Source: Candidula unifasciata | Lineage: Eukaryota > Mollusca > Gastropoda > Stylommatophora > Geomitridae | Direction: 5' to 3' | NCBI GenBank assembly: GCA_905116865.2 | Contig: CAJHNH020008024.1 | Coordinates: 188,501 to 252,500, forward strand | DNA: 64,000 nt | Notes under the pieces: generated by a model | Databases searched by the model: none | What the model saw: the letters and a program-made list of their open reading frames with translations, nothing else | What the model was told of the DNA's origin: nothing | Shown here: one piece after another, positions 33,895 to 46,624 of the stretch | Layout of the letters: every line of letters starts with the position of its first letter | Position numbering within the stretch: the stretch's first letter is position 1 | Made by a program: the position numbers and the translations under genes

Positions 33895-34327
33895 CCTGCT
33901 AGCTATTGTAACCACAGCAACGGCCCATAGGATAATCTCTTGCAGTCTTACCCGGAGATTCACGAAGATTTGCGACGTTTTTCTGGTTTTACTCGCGATA
34001 ATCCGAAAAAAATTACAGAAGTTATCCAGTAAGCATGATGATTCTATGGAGTCTTCCAACGAAACGAACTATCCATGATTGGTCTGGATTTCCAGGGAAA
34101 GACTCAATTTCGGAGGTCATAACACTCGGCCTGGTAAAATTACGATGCTTGTGCCAGGTTGTGTGAGGAAGCCACTTTCGGCTGAAGCCACATCTTGAGC
34201 CCAGCCTCTGGAGAAAAAAAAAAAACATAAGGCGTGATATGATATTAGTAATATAAACAATAAACCGAGTGTCTTAAAACTGTCAAAACTGTCACTACTG
34301 TCTGTTTTACCGCCTTTTTTTAGGGTG
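33895..34327. other. Upstream side of the FREM-like exon; no promoter recognised
   Basis: This should hold the 5' UTR, an upstream intron or the promoter of the minus-strand gene. I see no TATA-like box or CpG island that I can defend. An A12 run lies at about 34213. Confidence 0.4.
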
Positions 34328-34440
34328 GAAAGGGGGGGGGGTGTCGACAGGGGTCGTGAACCTGAGGATTTAGGGCCGCATGGCTAGTGCTGTCGCCAAT
34401 GACTGTGCAGGTTAGGATGTTTAGTTGCTTCTTAAAACAG
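34328..34440 (+). repeat. rep-E, copy 2, preceded by a G run
   Basis: A G-rich start (GGAAAGGGGGGGGGG) is followed by GGCTAGTGCTGTCGCC, ACTGTGCAGGTTAGGATG and TAAAACAGTATTA. This is the same order as at 5046-5160. Confidence 0.5.
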
Positions 34441-34689
34441 TATTACATAAGGCGTTGTATAAGATGCGTACATGACGCAAAAATTCAGTTATGAAGAGGG
34501 GAAAAAAAGTTATATATTATCTAAGATGTGATCTCCGCCGTGTCAATAAAACGCTTGACTTATACTTGAGGACAGACATTTTGGAAAGTTCGCAAATTGA
34601 GAGAGGGTGGACAAACTGGGGAAGGAAGGGTTGGGGTAGGGGGCGGGTAGAAAATCAAATTACCAGCTTATTAGCACATTGCGTGAGAG

Positions 34690-34691
34690 AG

Positions 34692-34760
<69 letters not shown>

Positions 34761-34781
34761 GAGAAAAAGAGAGAGAATGAG

Positions 34782-34822
<41 letters not shown>

Positions 34823-34828
34823 TAGAGA

Positions 34829-34901
<73 letters not shown>

Positions 34902-35000
34902 GAATTTGCTATTTGTCTATCTGCCTGTCTATCTGTTTACCTAAGCATTCAGTCGATCAAAAGATGAGAAAACGATCCATGTGCTTACATGACCAAAGAA

Positions 35001-35077
<77 letters not shown>

Positions 35078-35124
35078 AAGAGAGAGAGAGGGGAGAGAGA
35101 GAGAAAGAGAGAGAGAGAACACGA
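34690..35124. repeat. Compound GA / TA / GA microsatellite
   Basis: GA array (34690-34757), then GAGAAAAAGA-type sequence, a TA array (34784-34824), another GA array (34826-34895), a CTGT/CTAT-rich spacer, and a third imperfect GA array (35003-35119). Open frames across it are Arg/Glu strings. Confidence 0.95.
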
Positions 35125-35807
35125 TGACTAGAGATGTAGACCTCTGGGAGGGGGAGGGCGGGGTAGTCGCTTCTGGCTCTCGCTTGCAATGAATTGCAGG
35201 TCCTGGCGCAGGTTGGGTAATGACCTATGCTTTATTGGGAAATAAAAGGAGAGAAAGAGAGAGGGAAGGAGAGAGAGAGGGGGAGAGAGAGAGGAAAGGA
35301 GAGAGAGACCTAAAAAAAAAAGCCTTTACACGCTTTTCTCTCTGTCAAAATCTTATGGCAGCCATCTTTGAAATATAGACTAAGGTTGACATAAATTGTG
35401 AACGCGCAGCTAGCAGCCACAGAAATGAAACAAAATACGATTTAAAAAAAAAAATCTTCCATGCCTCTATTCTCAGATTACGTTCACGTAAAGTTTTATG
35501 CTGTAACTACATGGTTTCACTTCATCCTGAACTCTTGAAACACTCAGTAAAGATTACTTGTGCTTCCGGTGTCAAATCAGAAATCTCTGGAACCATCTGA
35601 GCATTATGTTTCTCTTATATAAAGTTGTTGGCGGGTTGCAGAACACTGATATTGCGTTAGTGGTTATAGGAAGCAATGACTAATTGATTTACTGATCGTA
35701 CTTCAAATCAATCACAGTCCTAGATTGGTTTTTGTTGAGAATGGTAGCAATATAAGGCATACCCCAGATACTTCAGTTGTAACAACCTGCTTCAATCCTT
35801 ATCCTTT
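35125..35807. other. No gene seen; imperfect GA tract at 35250-35310
   Basis: Ordinary sequence otherwise. Nothing recognisable. Confidence 0.5.
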
Positions 35808-36122
35808 TCGTGTGGGTTCCGGGGCCTCATTGTCACAAAAAAAAAAAAAAAAAAAAAAAAAAACGAAGACCAGACGCAATGGCTGCCCCAAAGCATGTCG
35901 TAAGAGTCGACTAATGGAGAGATTCCTTCAAAGTCGTAGTAGATCTGCCTGAGAGGCAAGGAACCCACCGTCTGCATGTAAATGAGTCAGACCTTTAAAA
36001 ATGGTTGTGCATGTAACGCTCAGTTTCTGGAACAGGGCTAAAGTTCAGAAGTGGACGAACAATTAGAAATTTCCGCAGGAGTTTACAGCTGGTAAACGTT
36101 AAGAAGAATAAGAAGTAGAAGA
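35808..36122 (+). mobile_element. rep-A, copy 3, with GAA-type tail
   Basis: All landmarks are present: TCGTGTGGGTTCCGGGGCC, GCATGTCGTAAGAGTCGACT, CCTGAGAGGCAAGGAACC, AATGAGTCAGACCTTTAAAA, GTGGACGAACAATTAGAA and GAGTTTACAGCTGGT. It ends AAGAAGAATAAGAAGTAGAA, an imperfect GAA tail. A run of about 27 A has grown inside the 5' part (35838-35864). Confidence 0.8.
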
Positions 36123-36414
36123 ATGCTAATCCCCACCAGTTTCCAAGTGGTAAAGTACAATATCGCCTCTCCTGTCCAGGCAACAAAGTACTACCATATT
36201 GTCTCTGTCGTCGACAAATTATGTACCATTTCGCCAGTCTCTCACAGGTACCGGAGTATTTCACCGTCGTCCAACTTGGTAGACCAACACCATGGGGATT
36301 GTTTAAAAATTAATGTTTGTAAAATCGAGGCATTGTTTCCCCGTTGTGAATTTGAACAAACAAGACGCAAACAATTGATGGAACAATTTACCGCCTGCAA
36401 AAAGTAATAATGTA

Positions 36415-36590
36415 AAGTGAAGATTCCCTTTCACGCCTTTTGGGAGCAACAGGCATATGGGAAGAGCACCAATATTTTTACAGACCTATCTGCACTAGGT
36501 GGGTAATGTGGTCAGCATTACGCCGGCCGTCTTTACTTCCCCAGGACATATATATTAATACCCATTTTTAAGGCTGGGTCGATTTGTAAT
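36415..36590 (-). mobile_element. SINE-b, 3' and middle part
   Basis: TTCACGCCTTTTGG, GGCATATGG, GTGGTCAGCATTACGCCGG and AAGGCTGGGTCGA match SINE-b in minus orientation. The tRNA-like head is absent, so it is 5'-truncated and abuts the LINE-c tail at 36592. Confidence 0.75.
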
Positions 36591-36599
36591 GCCCCATCA

Positions 36600-37640
36600 T
36601 CATCATCTTCATCAGGTGCTTTGCCGATTGGCGTGGGAGTTCATGCCTCTCCACAATCTGCGATCTCCTGCAGCATGTATCAGTTCGTGTGCTGACACAC
36701 CTCCATGCCATGCAACAAGATTGTCGAGAATCTTCTCTCGCTGTCTTCCTCTATCCCTCCTTCCACAGATCTTCCCAGTGGTCACAACTTGTTCTATTTT
36801 CCCTCTTCTCATTACATGGTCGAAACATGATGACTGTCTACTTCTGATGTATGTCATTGGTTGTCTTCGGGTTCCCGCCTCTTTCAAAACCTCTTGGTTG
36901 CTGTTTTTGGCTGTCCATTGTATTTTAAGCATTTTTATTTAAAACTACATCTCTGAGGCCTCAAGAAATTGTCTGGCCTGCCTACCAATTATCCAGGGCT
37001 CACAGCCATATGTTAAAACTGGATTTATGTAGCAAGCAAGAATTCTTTTTCTAACCTTCAATGACAAAGATATATCGCATAAGATATTCTTCGTTTTATA
37101 AAATGCAGTTTTTGCATGTCCTATTCTGTTTCTTATTTCAGTAATGCATCTTCCATCTGATGTTATCCATGTGCCCAGATACTTAAATTTCTGTACTTGT
37201 CCCAAAATAATACCTTTGACGATTATTACACATTTAGGAATAATTCTTTTCTTTGATCTGAGGCCCATTCTTCCACTGTCCACAACCACAATGTCTGTCA
37301 TTTCCTGTAGTTCTTTCTGACTTGTTGCTACCAAGACTGTGTCATCAGCATAACGCAGATTGTTTTTATTTTACCCACAATCCACAATTCCGTGCATATC
37401 AATTTAAGATCTCATTATATATTCACTGTATAGTTAAAACAAATCAGGTGACAGTACACATCCTTGTCGTACGCCCCTCTTTATGCTTTGAAATGTACCT
37501 AACAGTTGTTAATTCTTATAACTGCTGTTTGCTTGCAATACATATTCTTTATTATTCGTAAATCTTATACATCAATGTTTAATTTTTCTAACAGTTTGAT
37601 TACTTCTTCATATTTCACACAATCAAATTATTTTGTATAG
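36600..37640 (-). mobile_element. LINE-c: reverse transcriptase to C-terminus, 5'-truncated
   Basis: Minus-strand reading gives, in order and across several frames: DYTK-x-FDCVKYEEVIKLLE (RT motif A region), GVRQGCVLSPDLF (motif B), NLRYADDTVLVATSQKELQE (catalytic YADD), QVQKFKYLGTWITSDGRC, LACYINPVLTYGCEPWIIGR, then NQEVLKEAGTRRQPM and GRRDRGRQREKILDNL. At least three frame breaks make it dead. The 3' end reaches a GATGATGATGATGGGG tail. It is a metazoan non-LTR element in which the endonuclease half is missing. The clade is not fixed by this part. Confidence 0.9.
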
Positions 37641-37749
37641 TCTAATAAGTATAACGCCCCATAACACGATAAAAATCCACGCAGCCAGCAGTGGGTTTCG
37701 ATCACGATACGTTGTAATTACGAGTCGGACTCCCAACGCCTAATTTTAC

Positions 37750-37839
37750 CTACACATTTCGTTGTATCTCGTCAAGTGTATACTGCAGTAACAATTGTTT
37801 CTGTCGTATACACCTGACGAGATACAGCGAAATATGTAG
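37750..37839. repeat. Foldback element with 34-bp inverted arms
   Basis: Arms 37750-37783 and 37806-37839 match at 31 of 34 positions as inverted copies, around a 22-base loop. Arm landmarks are ATTTCG, TGTATCTCGTCA and GTGTATAC. A third, single copy of the arm lies at 45970-46000 (TATATTTCGCTGTATCT, GGTGCATAC), which supports a mobile terminal inverted repeat. Confidence 0.8.
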
Positions 37840-38107
37840 AATCGCTAGTTACCAGTGTAGTTGTTACTGGTGACCTAATTATGCATTGGGGAAAAAGGGG
37901 GGGGGGGTGTGGGGGGGGGGGTAGAATAGGGTATCTGGGATCTGCTGTTTTGGTCTGCCATTTGGACAGTGATTTTGTAATTTTCGGACGCAGCCCGGAG
38001 AGAAGGGATATCACGAAAACACGCTTAAGTCCTAGTTATGATAGTCAGCTAGATGGACAGATTTCGTTGTCCGTTGAAACAAGCAACGGATTTATTTTAT
38101 CATAAAC
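37840..38107. other. No gene seen; two G runs at 37898-37921
   Basis: Two runs of 10 to 11 G separated by TGT, then ordinary sequence. Confidence 0.5.
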
Positions 38108-38600
38108 TAATTACATAGTCACACATACACAGTCACATATTTCACAGTCACAAATTAATAGTCACACTCACAGATACACACGCAGCCACACATATACACA
38201 TACACACATAGACACACACTAAGACACACACAGACAAATGCACAAACACACACAGAGACACATATGTACAATCAAACAGAGACACACACACACAGACACA
38301 CACTAAGACACACACAGACACACGCACAAACACACACGGAGACACACATGTACAAACACACAGAGACACACAAACACAGACACACACAGACACACACACA
38401 CACACACACGGACGGATACACACACACGGACACACAGACACACAAGCATATACACGCAGCTACACACACAGACAGGCACACAGATACACAAGCAGACACA
38501 TACACAAACTTACACAATTACTCATAAAAACACACATACATACACAGAATCATACATACACAGAATCATACATACACAGAATCATACATACACAAACACG
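38108..38600. repeat. CA/ACAG-rich imperfect microsatellite
   Basis: ACACAC, ACAGACACAC and CATACACA words fill the stretch. An internal duplication of about 98 bp (CACTAAGACACACACAGACA at about 38216 and 38302) suggests tandem growth. Confidence 0.93.
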
Positions 38601-38610
38601 CCTACACATG

Positions 38611-39034
38611 CATACATATCACACATATACATGTCACACATATACATGTCACACATATACATGTCACACATATACATATCACACATATACACGTCACACA
38701 TATACATGTCACACACATACATGTCACACATATACATGTCACACATATACATGTCACACATACACACATATACATGTTACACATACACACATATACATAT
38801 CACACATATTCATGTCACACATATACATATCACACATGTACATGTCACACATATACATGTCACACATATACATATCACACATATACATATCACACATATA
38901 CATGTCACACATATTCATGTCACACATATACATGTCACACATGTACATGTCACACATGTACATGTCACACATATACATGTCACACATACACAACATATAC
39001 ATGTCACACATACACCCATATACATGTCACACAT
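38611..39034. repeat. 15-bp minisatellite, about 28 units
   Basis: Unit ACATATACATGTCAC with T/C/A variants. Since 15 is a multiple of three, frames on both strands stay open (for example repeated MSHIY), but they are by-products. Confidence 0.97.
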
Positions 39035-39800
39035 AGGCACCTTTTTCAATTATAAATTGGTAATGCAATATGGAGAAGAAGAAAAGAAGCAGGAAGAAGA
39101 CGTCGTCTAGTTCAAATCAGGCACAAGTAGAGCCTGTGATATCACAGCCATAAAAAAAATTCTCTTTGGTTTACTGCAACGTTTATAATGATAATAAAGA
39201 TAAAACACAGGACAGTAAGCATACACTGAAACACGAGCGCTTTAAAAATAGTTACCTTATAATGAGAAGGAGCTTCTCAAGATGCCTTTAAGACTCCTCG
39301 AGTAGGTTTCTAGTGGGAGGGAGATTATGGGCAGTTAGCGGAGTCTAAAATAATAAATGTTTGATTTTATGGCACGTGTATCAACAACAGCTTTCATGTT
39401 TTTCCCCCGTGCTGGATTTTTATATGGAGAGGCGCAGTTTTCAGGGAATCCAATCTCCTGCCACTTCTGCTTCTAGACTCGTCTTCATTTCTTGTCTAAT
39501 GGTCTCAGATTTTGTAAAGATGGGATCAGGGGGTTCCAAGTGGCTGGAGAGCACACGATCCCTTGTGGATGCTGCGATCTTTCATATAGGAGGCAGTAAG
39601 ACCGTCCAGTGTAACTAATGGTTCCAATAGAAAACCCACCAGGAGTTGTCTGCCCAGTTTCGCAGCCAATGATCGTCAGCAGTCTGGGATGTCGTGTGGG
39701 GTAATGGCTCCCGCTATGAGATTTTTGAACCGCCCTCGGGACGTTCCCAAGTGATTAACAAAATGGATTTATGGGCCCCGACTACTTTGCTCTTCCTCCT
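39035..39800. other. No gene seen
   Basis: An 85-codon open frame at 39361-39618 has no recognisable domain or splice context. The rest is ordinary sequence. Confidence 0.5.
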
Positions 39801-39810
39801 AGTGGGAGCT

Positions 39811-40204
<394 letters not shown>

Positions 40205-40476
40205 TAAAATCTTTTCACATTTCAGGACAACTATATTTCTCCGACAATTAGATCTGATCTTCCACTTTCTTGTCCCTTGGATCTTCTGTCTTAAAGCTTC
40301 AACTCCTTTTAGGTTAGTTATACGTTCTAGTTAATACCTTTACCTCCAGTTGTTACAATCTGTTCCTTTCTCTCTCTTACACTTTTACCTCATTTCTGTG
40401 ACAATTAGATAAAGTGGTTCTCCCGTATTTTTGTCTAGAAAATTTTGCGGAAAGGTAGAAACTAGATTGTATATTT

Positions 40477-40666
40477 CAGTGGTTCTCAACCTTCCAAATA
40501 CCCTGAGCCTTGAATACAGTTCCCTCTTGTTGTTGCCACCCACAAACAATTATTTTCCTTTATAACTTCAATGAATATGTGTTTTCTAATGGTCGTAGGC
40601 GACCTATGCGAAAGGGTCGTTCGACCCACACAAAAAATGGTTGCGTCCAACAGGTTGAGAACCACT
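40477..40666. mobile_element. hAT-type MITE, about 190 bp
   Basis: The left end CAGTGGTTCTCAACCT and the right end AGGTTGAGAACCACTA form terminal inverted repeats matching at 15 of 16 positions, of the classic hAT type. The flanks GTATATTT and GTATAGAC are a partly decayed 8-bp target duplication (first five bases equal). The interior is non-coding. Confidence 0.85.
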
Positions 40667-41130
40667 AGTATAGACGAATGATGAAAAGCCCTTGAACAGA
40701 TAAAAAGTGTAAAGAAGATATTTGACAATAATCTGATTCACGAAGAGGACTGATTGCCCTCATCAGAAGGACAGTCTACATCCGTTGGTCATGTTAAGAG
40801 AAGAAGAAAACTGAGTTCAATACTTTGCCACTGTTTCTGAAATGTTCCGCTCTCAATCCCCTAGTTGAAATCAACGCAATATGTTCTAGTCACTTTGGTA
40901 GAATGGGTGGGAAAAAAGCAATGCAGTACTTTGGTTCATGGGCGAAAAAGTACTTTGATACTTACAAGACAAGAGCTATATGGTACTCTAGCATTGGAAA
41001 GAGACGTGCAATTCTCACTCCTTTACCAATGTACCCTCTTGTCCTAGTGTCACTAAAGGAGGGAGAATTGCTTTGATACCATAACGATGTCTCTACTACA
41101 AGAGGCAAGTTTTTTTTTAAATGGTGCAGT
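40667..41130. other. No gene seen
   Basis: Overlapping open frames at 40825-41076 match nothing recognisable. Confidence 0.45.
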
Positions 41131-41290
41131 CAACCAAGATCATTAGGTAGACCAGGAAAAAATGGAAGAAAACATCGATATGTCTATAGTCGAAGCGGCC
41201 GAAGGAGTAAAAAGTAGAACATCATATCTCCCTCGACACCCAAAGTGGCAAAACGGAAAGTGACGAAGAAAAAGAATTCAACCTAAACAT
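41131..41290 (+). mobile_element. LINE-a: 3' fragment, copy 3
   Basis: Residues GRPGKKW, a short helical segment, and then nucleotides coding SLDTQSGK in a shifted frame match the end of LINE-a (GRPRTRWKDNI ... LPRHPQR). It ends GACGAAGAAAAAGAA, a GAA-type tail. Confidence 0.7.
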
Positions 41291-41829
41291 CAGTGCATCC
41301 GACATTAGAACTAACGCTCAGTCTTCCAGAAACGGGATCAGCACACTGGCGGGATCAGCACAGGAAATGAGCGAAGCACCTAGGTACAACCTATTTGGAC
41401 CCTTCTGGCGCCAATGACCATCAGGCGGTTAATTCGACATTAGTCTCCCCAGACCCCGCCCATATACACACTAGCTCACTTCTGATTAGTAGTCCCCGAG
41501 CCCCGTAGCCTTCACACAGGGTTACAGGGGTGTTCCGCAATTCCGTTGATATCGCGTGTTGTATATTTCAGCACGCCAGCGCTTTTAACACTCCAAAAAC
41601 CAAGGAGAAACTGGGTTCAACACAACCCCTACAGAGTGCTGCAACCTATGTTACATGCATTCTCTTTCTCGGAATGAAAACGTAAATGCAAGACATCGCA
41701 GAAACCAAACAACAGAGCGGGACACACCCGTAATCTTCAGGAAAGTCGACCAGCCCAACAAACTTGTGAATTAAAAGTGACCTACTCTTTTTGGGGAGAC
41801 TAAAATCGAACTAACCCCATCGGCTTTTT
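41291..41829. other. No gene seen
   Basis: Ordinary sequence; nothing recognised. Confidence 0.5.
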
Positions 41830-42240
41830 TGTGCTAACATGAAAGTTTAACCTGCCCTCATTTTGTGATGCGGTCACCATTACAGAGACAACTTTTACTT
41901 CCAGGGTATTTCTGGTTTACGATGGGTCAACCAAGAAGCCATGTTCTATTACACAAGTCTTTCCGTATACTGGTTCCAGAGCCTCGTTGTGGGATCAAAG
42001 GAACAGACCCACTGTCCCCTAACAAGCATGTCGACAAAGTCGAGTCCACAGGGCGGTGGGTCATTCTGGTTAAACTCTTTAGGGCGATTTCAGTAAAGTA
42101 AAGGTCCCTTTTCCACACAGGATGGTTAATGTGGTCAGCATCCCGCCGGCCTCCTTTACATCTCTGGAAGGCACCCGGTACCCACTCACGGCTGTATTTG
42201 GAAAGGTTAACCTGGACTCGCCACGGCGACTCCCCAGGGC
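41830..42240. mobile_element. Patchwork of SINE-b and rep-A pieces
   Basis: 41860-41935 and 42095-42235 are minus-oriented SINE-b parts (GTGATGCGGTCACCATTAC; GTGGTCAGCATCCCGCCGG, GGTACCCACTCACGGCTG, CGCCACGGCGACTCCCC). Between them, 41965-42040 is a plus-oriented 5' piece of rep-A (GGTTCCAGAGCCTCGTTGTG, AACAAGCATGTCG). This looks like a rep-A insertion or recombination within SINE-b, but the junctions are unclear. Confidence 0.6.
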
Positions 42241-42660
42241 GATTTTACCGCGATTATCCTGAGCCAAATTTCACGAAAATCATCACCGAACAGGTAGCAG
42301 AAAAATCCACACACCTGATTCGACCCAGCAACGATAATCTAGTTGTAAAATTTAAAAGCTACAGTTTAATATCCAAGAAAACAGATATGCCAGCAGCAAA
42401 ACTACACACGTTGAAACCATGGGCACAAGTAAATCTGTCGTATGCCTGGAGATATGTATTTGCCCCTATGCTGTAAAATAGACCGGGACGTTGCGAGTCA
42501 GGCTCACAAACTTCAACAGTTGTGAAAAACGATTCAGTTATCTGTGCCATTTGCGAGTGCTATTCCATCTATCATAGTGAACTCGGGCAGGGTAGCATGT
42601 CTGCAGCCTGTACCGTTATGTGATGTCACTTCGGGTTATTCGGTCCGTTAACGTGTGAGT
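42241..42660. other. No gene seen
   Basis: Ordinary sequence, with a 115-codon open frame (42129-42476) that begins inside SINE-b and so is not a host gene. Confidence 0.5.
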
Positions 42661-42665
42661 GAGAG

Positions 42666-42745
<80 letters not shown>
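42661..42745. repeat. GATA then GA array
   Basis: Five GATA units followed by about 30 GA units. Confidence 0.96.
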
Positions 42746-42747
<2 letters not shown>

Positions 42748-42854
42748 TGGGAGGTGAGCAGGGGCAGTAGCCCAGTGGCTGCACCTTACCTGTTGCCCTA
42801 AGGTCAAGCATCTATCTGACTCTTCACATGGGCAGATTTTCGTTACATTTATCT

Positions 42855-42935
42855 CGCCTGCAGATCAGAAGGTAGTGGGTTCGGGCCCTTCTTTAAAAAA
42901 ATGATCTTGATTCCCAGGTCGACCCAGCTTATAAT
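42855..42935 (+). mobile_element. SINE-b, fragment around the B box
   Basis: GCAGATCAGAAGGTAGTGGG, B-box-like GGGTTCGGGCCC, AAAAAAATGATCTTGAT and GGTCGACCCAGC match SINE-b in plus orientation. Both ends are missing. Confidence 0.65.
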
Positions 42936-44009
42936 TTGTCCACCACAACCAGAGAGAAACTTTCATTCATGTGACCTCCTATTCCAGATTTGAAAACATA
43001 ACCTTGATACGAACACGTGAAAGAGACATTTATTAAAAATGTTCTCGAGATATTTTCACAAACATTCTATGGCCAAATGTCAGTGACTTTTACCTGCTAG
43101 TTTTTATATATATTCTCATTGCCTGCTTTGGTGCTTCTTGTCTGCACCCCAGCTTTAAAGTCGCTCGCTTGATGGGTGCCTTTTATGTCCCTCAAATGAC
43201 CCAGTTTTATACAAATATAAGGTCAAAGTGTAAAAGGAAGAAAAAGGGGATTAAATGAACACAGAACTGAAGAAAAGGAAAAGTAATCACAGAAGGGCAG
43301 GCACTTTCAACTTGTGTCAGTGATTAGAAGATAAGAATTATTGCTACCATCAAAGTACTTCAACAGAAAGGCGCTTCAGTCCAAACTCTATTGATGCCAG
43401 TATTCTTTATGAAAAACGGGTGCATATTTTAGGACGGATTTTATGAATGGGGATTTTCATTTTCGGTTGTAAGTTCTTCTCACAGAATGAAACTGCGTGT
43501 TGATATATATTTGCTTACATTCAGCTAGGGATTTAACTAGTTTGTTTTCAAATTCAAAGGAGTGGGATTCTATCGTAAAAAGACCTGAGAATAAAATTGT
43601 CGGGTTTCAAATGTAAAAATTATGTTTACTTGCAGAATCTATCAATTAACTATTGACATTTAATGATTATATTTGGACAAGAAAGATTTACTGTTAGGCG
43701 TGGGAGGCTGCAGAATCATTGGGACAGCCAAATGCGTGGCCTCATTTGCCCTGAAGCTGGTCTTTCTAATGTATTGTTGCTAAGATCTATTCATATCATT
43801 CGTGTCTTCCTCTAACTGTGTGAATCAATAATTTCTTATACCTAAATGAATGGGTACATTTAGTTCAGGTTTTCAAATAAGCGTGGGAGGCAGCTTAATT
43901 TGTAAACCTTGAAAATACGCTTGACACGATATGTTGTGATCTACACCTTTCTGGCCTACACATCCATTTCCACTAGCCCGTAATCAGCAGCCATTTACGA
44001 CATGCTGGG
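42936..44009. other. No gene seen
   Basis: About 1 kb of unremarkable AT-leaning sequence, the longest stretch in this part of the window without recognisable repeats. GCGTGGGAGGC occurs twice (43698 and 43883). No exon could be supported. Confidence 0.5.
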
Positions 44010-44025
44010 AATAATGGCCTAAGAA

Positions 44026-44432
<407 letters not shown>

Positions 44433-44448
44433 AATATTGGCCTAAGAA

Positions 44449-45235
44449 CAGTCGCGCGGTCACGAAGAAAACATGCGCCTATGTGATCAACTTTCCACAT
44501 TTGATCCCACAATTCCAGACAATTTTCTGACCCCAAACTCTGCGCTGTTTTTCCCAGGAAGAAAACAAATTACGTCTTCCCTGATAACGCACCCACAACC
44601 ACACCAGGCACTGACTTACCAACCGTTATTCTAAGTTAGGAAGAATGCAGACACGACAGTGTTTTTCTTTATTTTTAAAGTCATTTAAAATCAAGAGAAG
44701 TCAATTGGCTGATGTTTTAATTAAGCCGCCTTTAACAAAGAGCTTATGCTAATTATTGGGAGCGGCCCTAAGAAGGTTGGGGCGGTGGGGGCTTAAAGGA
44801 CCTTATCACCTTGCTTTCGGACACACGCGACGGTGGTAGTTGAATATATAGACTCCCCGCCACAAATGTCACCGTGTACCAGCAGGAGACTCGAGTGTAC
44901 TGCGACGCTCAACCACCTAGACACTCCAATAAAAACAAGACATTTGTTTATTATCTTATCATACACACATAAACATAGTTTGCTATCATGCCTGTGTAAT
45001 TCCCTGAAGCCACAGAGGCGCCAAATATATGTTTACAATCTCTGACACCCGATAACTGAATCAGTTAATAAGATTTGAAAGCTAGCAATGTCTGCGAGTT
45101 TCTTGCTTATTGGGGCAGAAATTATGATCGCTACCTTAAGAGTTGTCACTGTAAGAGACCTGATCATATGAAATCTAATTCGTTTGGCTTTATTACCACA
45201 CGTGGGTGTGTGAGGTGTGAGGTTGTGTGAATGCT
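44449..45235. other. No gene seen
   Basis: Ordinary sequence. A 70-codon frame at 44833-45045 matches nothing recognisable. Confidence 0.5.
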
Positions 45236-45421
45236 CGATTTGGAATTAAGGGTGGATTTGTAACTAAGTCTGGATTTTGAATTAAGTGTGGATTTATAAT
45301 TAAATATGGATTTGGACTTAAACGTGGATTTGGAATTGGGTGTGGATTTGGAATTAGGTGTGGATTTGGACTTGAGTGTTGATTTGGAATTAAGTGTGGA
45401 ATCGGAATTAAGTGTGGATTC
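45236..45421. repeat. 18-bp minisatellite, about 10 units
   Basis: Unit GTGTGGATTTGGAATTAA with substitutions. The minus-strand frame reads repeated STLNSK-type hexapeptides. It is a by-product of a period divisible by three. Confidence 0.93.
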
Positions 45422-45620
45422 AGCCACAGGTGACGTATGGGAGGAGAGTACGACGTATCTACAACCAGTGTACTAATTGAGCAATTAGCCGTAAGACTTT
45501 TGCTGTGGGAGACAGAGCACCTAGGGGTATGCCCGATATGCCCAATCGATTCTTAAATCAGTAATCGATATAAACTGGTATATTTGAATACATTGGACAC
45601 AAACAATATCTTGTACAAAG

Positions 45621-45935
45621 AAGAGGAGAAATACTGAAATCCTGAAAGATCTGAACATCAAGGAAGATTGGCTAATAAACAGCATCCTGTCATGGAAGCT
45701 CAAATATTTTGGTCTTATCAAGCGCAATGACGGATTGAGAAAAAAATAGCATTAGGCATGGTACCAGGAAGGAGGGGCAGGGGCCGACCAACATGAAGAT
45801 GAGCACATGATATAAGTGACTCCTGGAGTATGAAAGTGCATGAGACGGGAGAGCTAGCGAGAGATAGAGTTTATTTTATATGGACTGTGATGAGAGCGAC
45901 GTTCTGCAAAGGATCTGCTACATGATGATGATGAG
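45621..45935 (+). mobile_element. LINE-h: ORF2 C-terminus with ATG-repeat tail
   Basis: The frame reads EILKDLNIKEDWLINSILSW, then KLKYFGLIKRNDGL. After a one-base loss in an A run near 45741-45747, it reads ALGMVPGRRGRGRPT, DISDSWSMKVHETGELARDR and VMRATFCKGSAT. Two TGA stops interrupt the second half. The GRRGRGRP and ELARDR motifs are standard in this LINE segment. The end runs into TGATGATGATGA, a short tail. Confidence 0.85.
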
Positions 45936-45969
45936 ACACAAACAAAAGATTGCACAATTTATTGTCTGG

Positions 45970-46000
45970 TATATTTCGCTGTATCTAGCCAGGTGCATAC
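45970..46000 (+). repeat. Single arm of the foldback element at 37750
   Basis: TATATTTCGCTGTATCT followed by AGCCAGGTGCATAC corresponds to the inverted repeat arm at 37750-37783. No second arm was found nearby. Confidence 0.55.
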
Positions 46001-46154
46001 TACAGATTACTTAAATATAGCAACAAAGTGAATCTTTTATAACAGAAGTACAAATTCAGCAACAGCTGAACACATCTGCCTGTAACATTGCGGCTGCCCT
46101 GGTAAAAAAAGGCAGCTGCATTTTATTCTTGTTGAATTTATACTTCAGTAAATG

Positions 46155-46255
46155 GACCAAGTGCCGATTGGTCTATAAAATATAGATCTAGCCCTATATG
46201 CACAATAGCACCAACCTCTCTGAAGGCGTAGAAAAGGGTCCTTTGGTTTTCCTTT
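46155..46255 (+). mobile_element. SINE-b, 3' half
   Basis: CAAGTGCCGATTGGTCTATA, CTAGCCCTATATGC and GAAAAGGGTCCTTT match the 3' end of SINE-b. It is 5'-truncated, as at 33447. Confidence 0.8.
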
Positions 46256-46624
46256 TACTTAAGGGTTTGTTAACATTGGTAGTCTTTGGCTCAAAGGCGC
46301 AGATACAACAACCTGCTGTAGGACGCAACAAAAAGTACCAAACTGCCTTTTGATTCTGAATGCAAAATGTTAGCCAGACACTAATCTAAATATTCTGATA
46401 AAAGCCATGTAATAAAGACAGGTTATCTCAATCATTAACGGAATGAGGAATTTTGTTGTTGTTGTTGATATCCACTCAAAGAAAACAACTCGGGAGCTAG
46501 GGAAGAGGGAGGGCGTGGCTTGCCTGAAAGTTGTTTGTTTGTTGGTTTGTTTGTTTGAGTATCCAGAAGCCATGAGTTGTTAACCCTTAGGCTTGGTATT
46601 ATGGATATTGCAACCTTTCGGCCT
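46256..46624. other. No gene seen
   Basis: Ordinary sequence with a GTTT-rich patch near 46530-46555 and a TTG patch near 46455. Confidence 0.5.

Noticed and set aside
33895..34059. Longer N-terminus for the FREM-like exon, starting at the Met at 34059
   Set aside because: The extra 55 residues match nothing and would bury a textbook signal peptide. The Met at 33894 has A at -3 and gives a secreted protein as expected for the family.
38608..39110. His/Tyr/Cys-rich open frames
   Set aside because: They are by-products of a 15-bp minisatellite.
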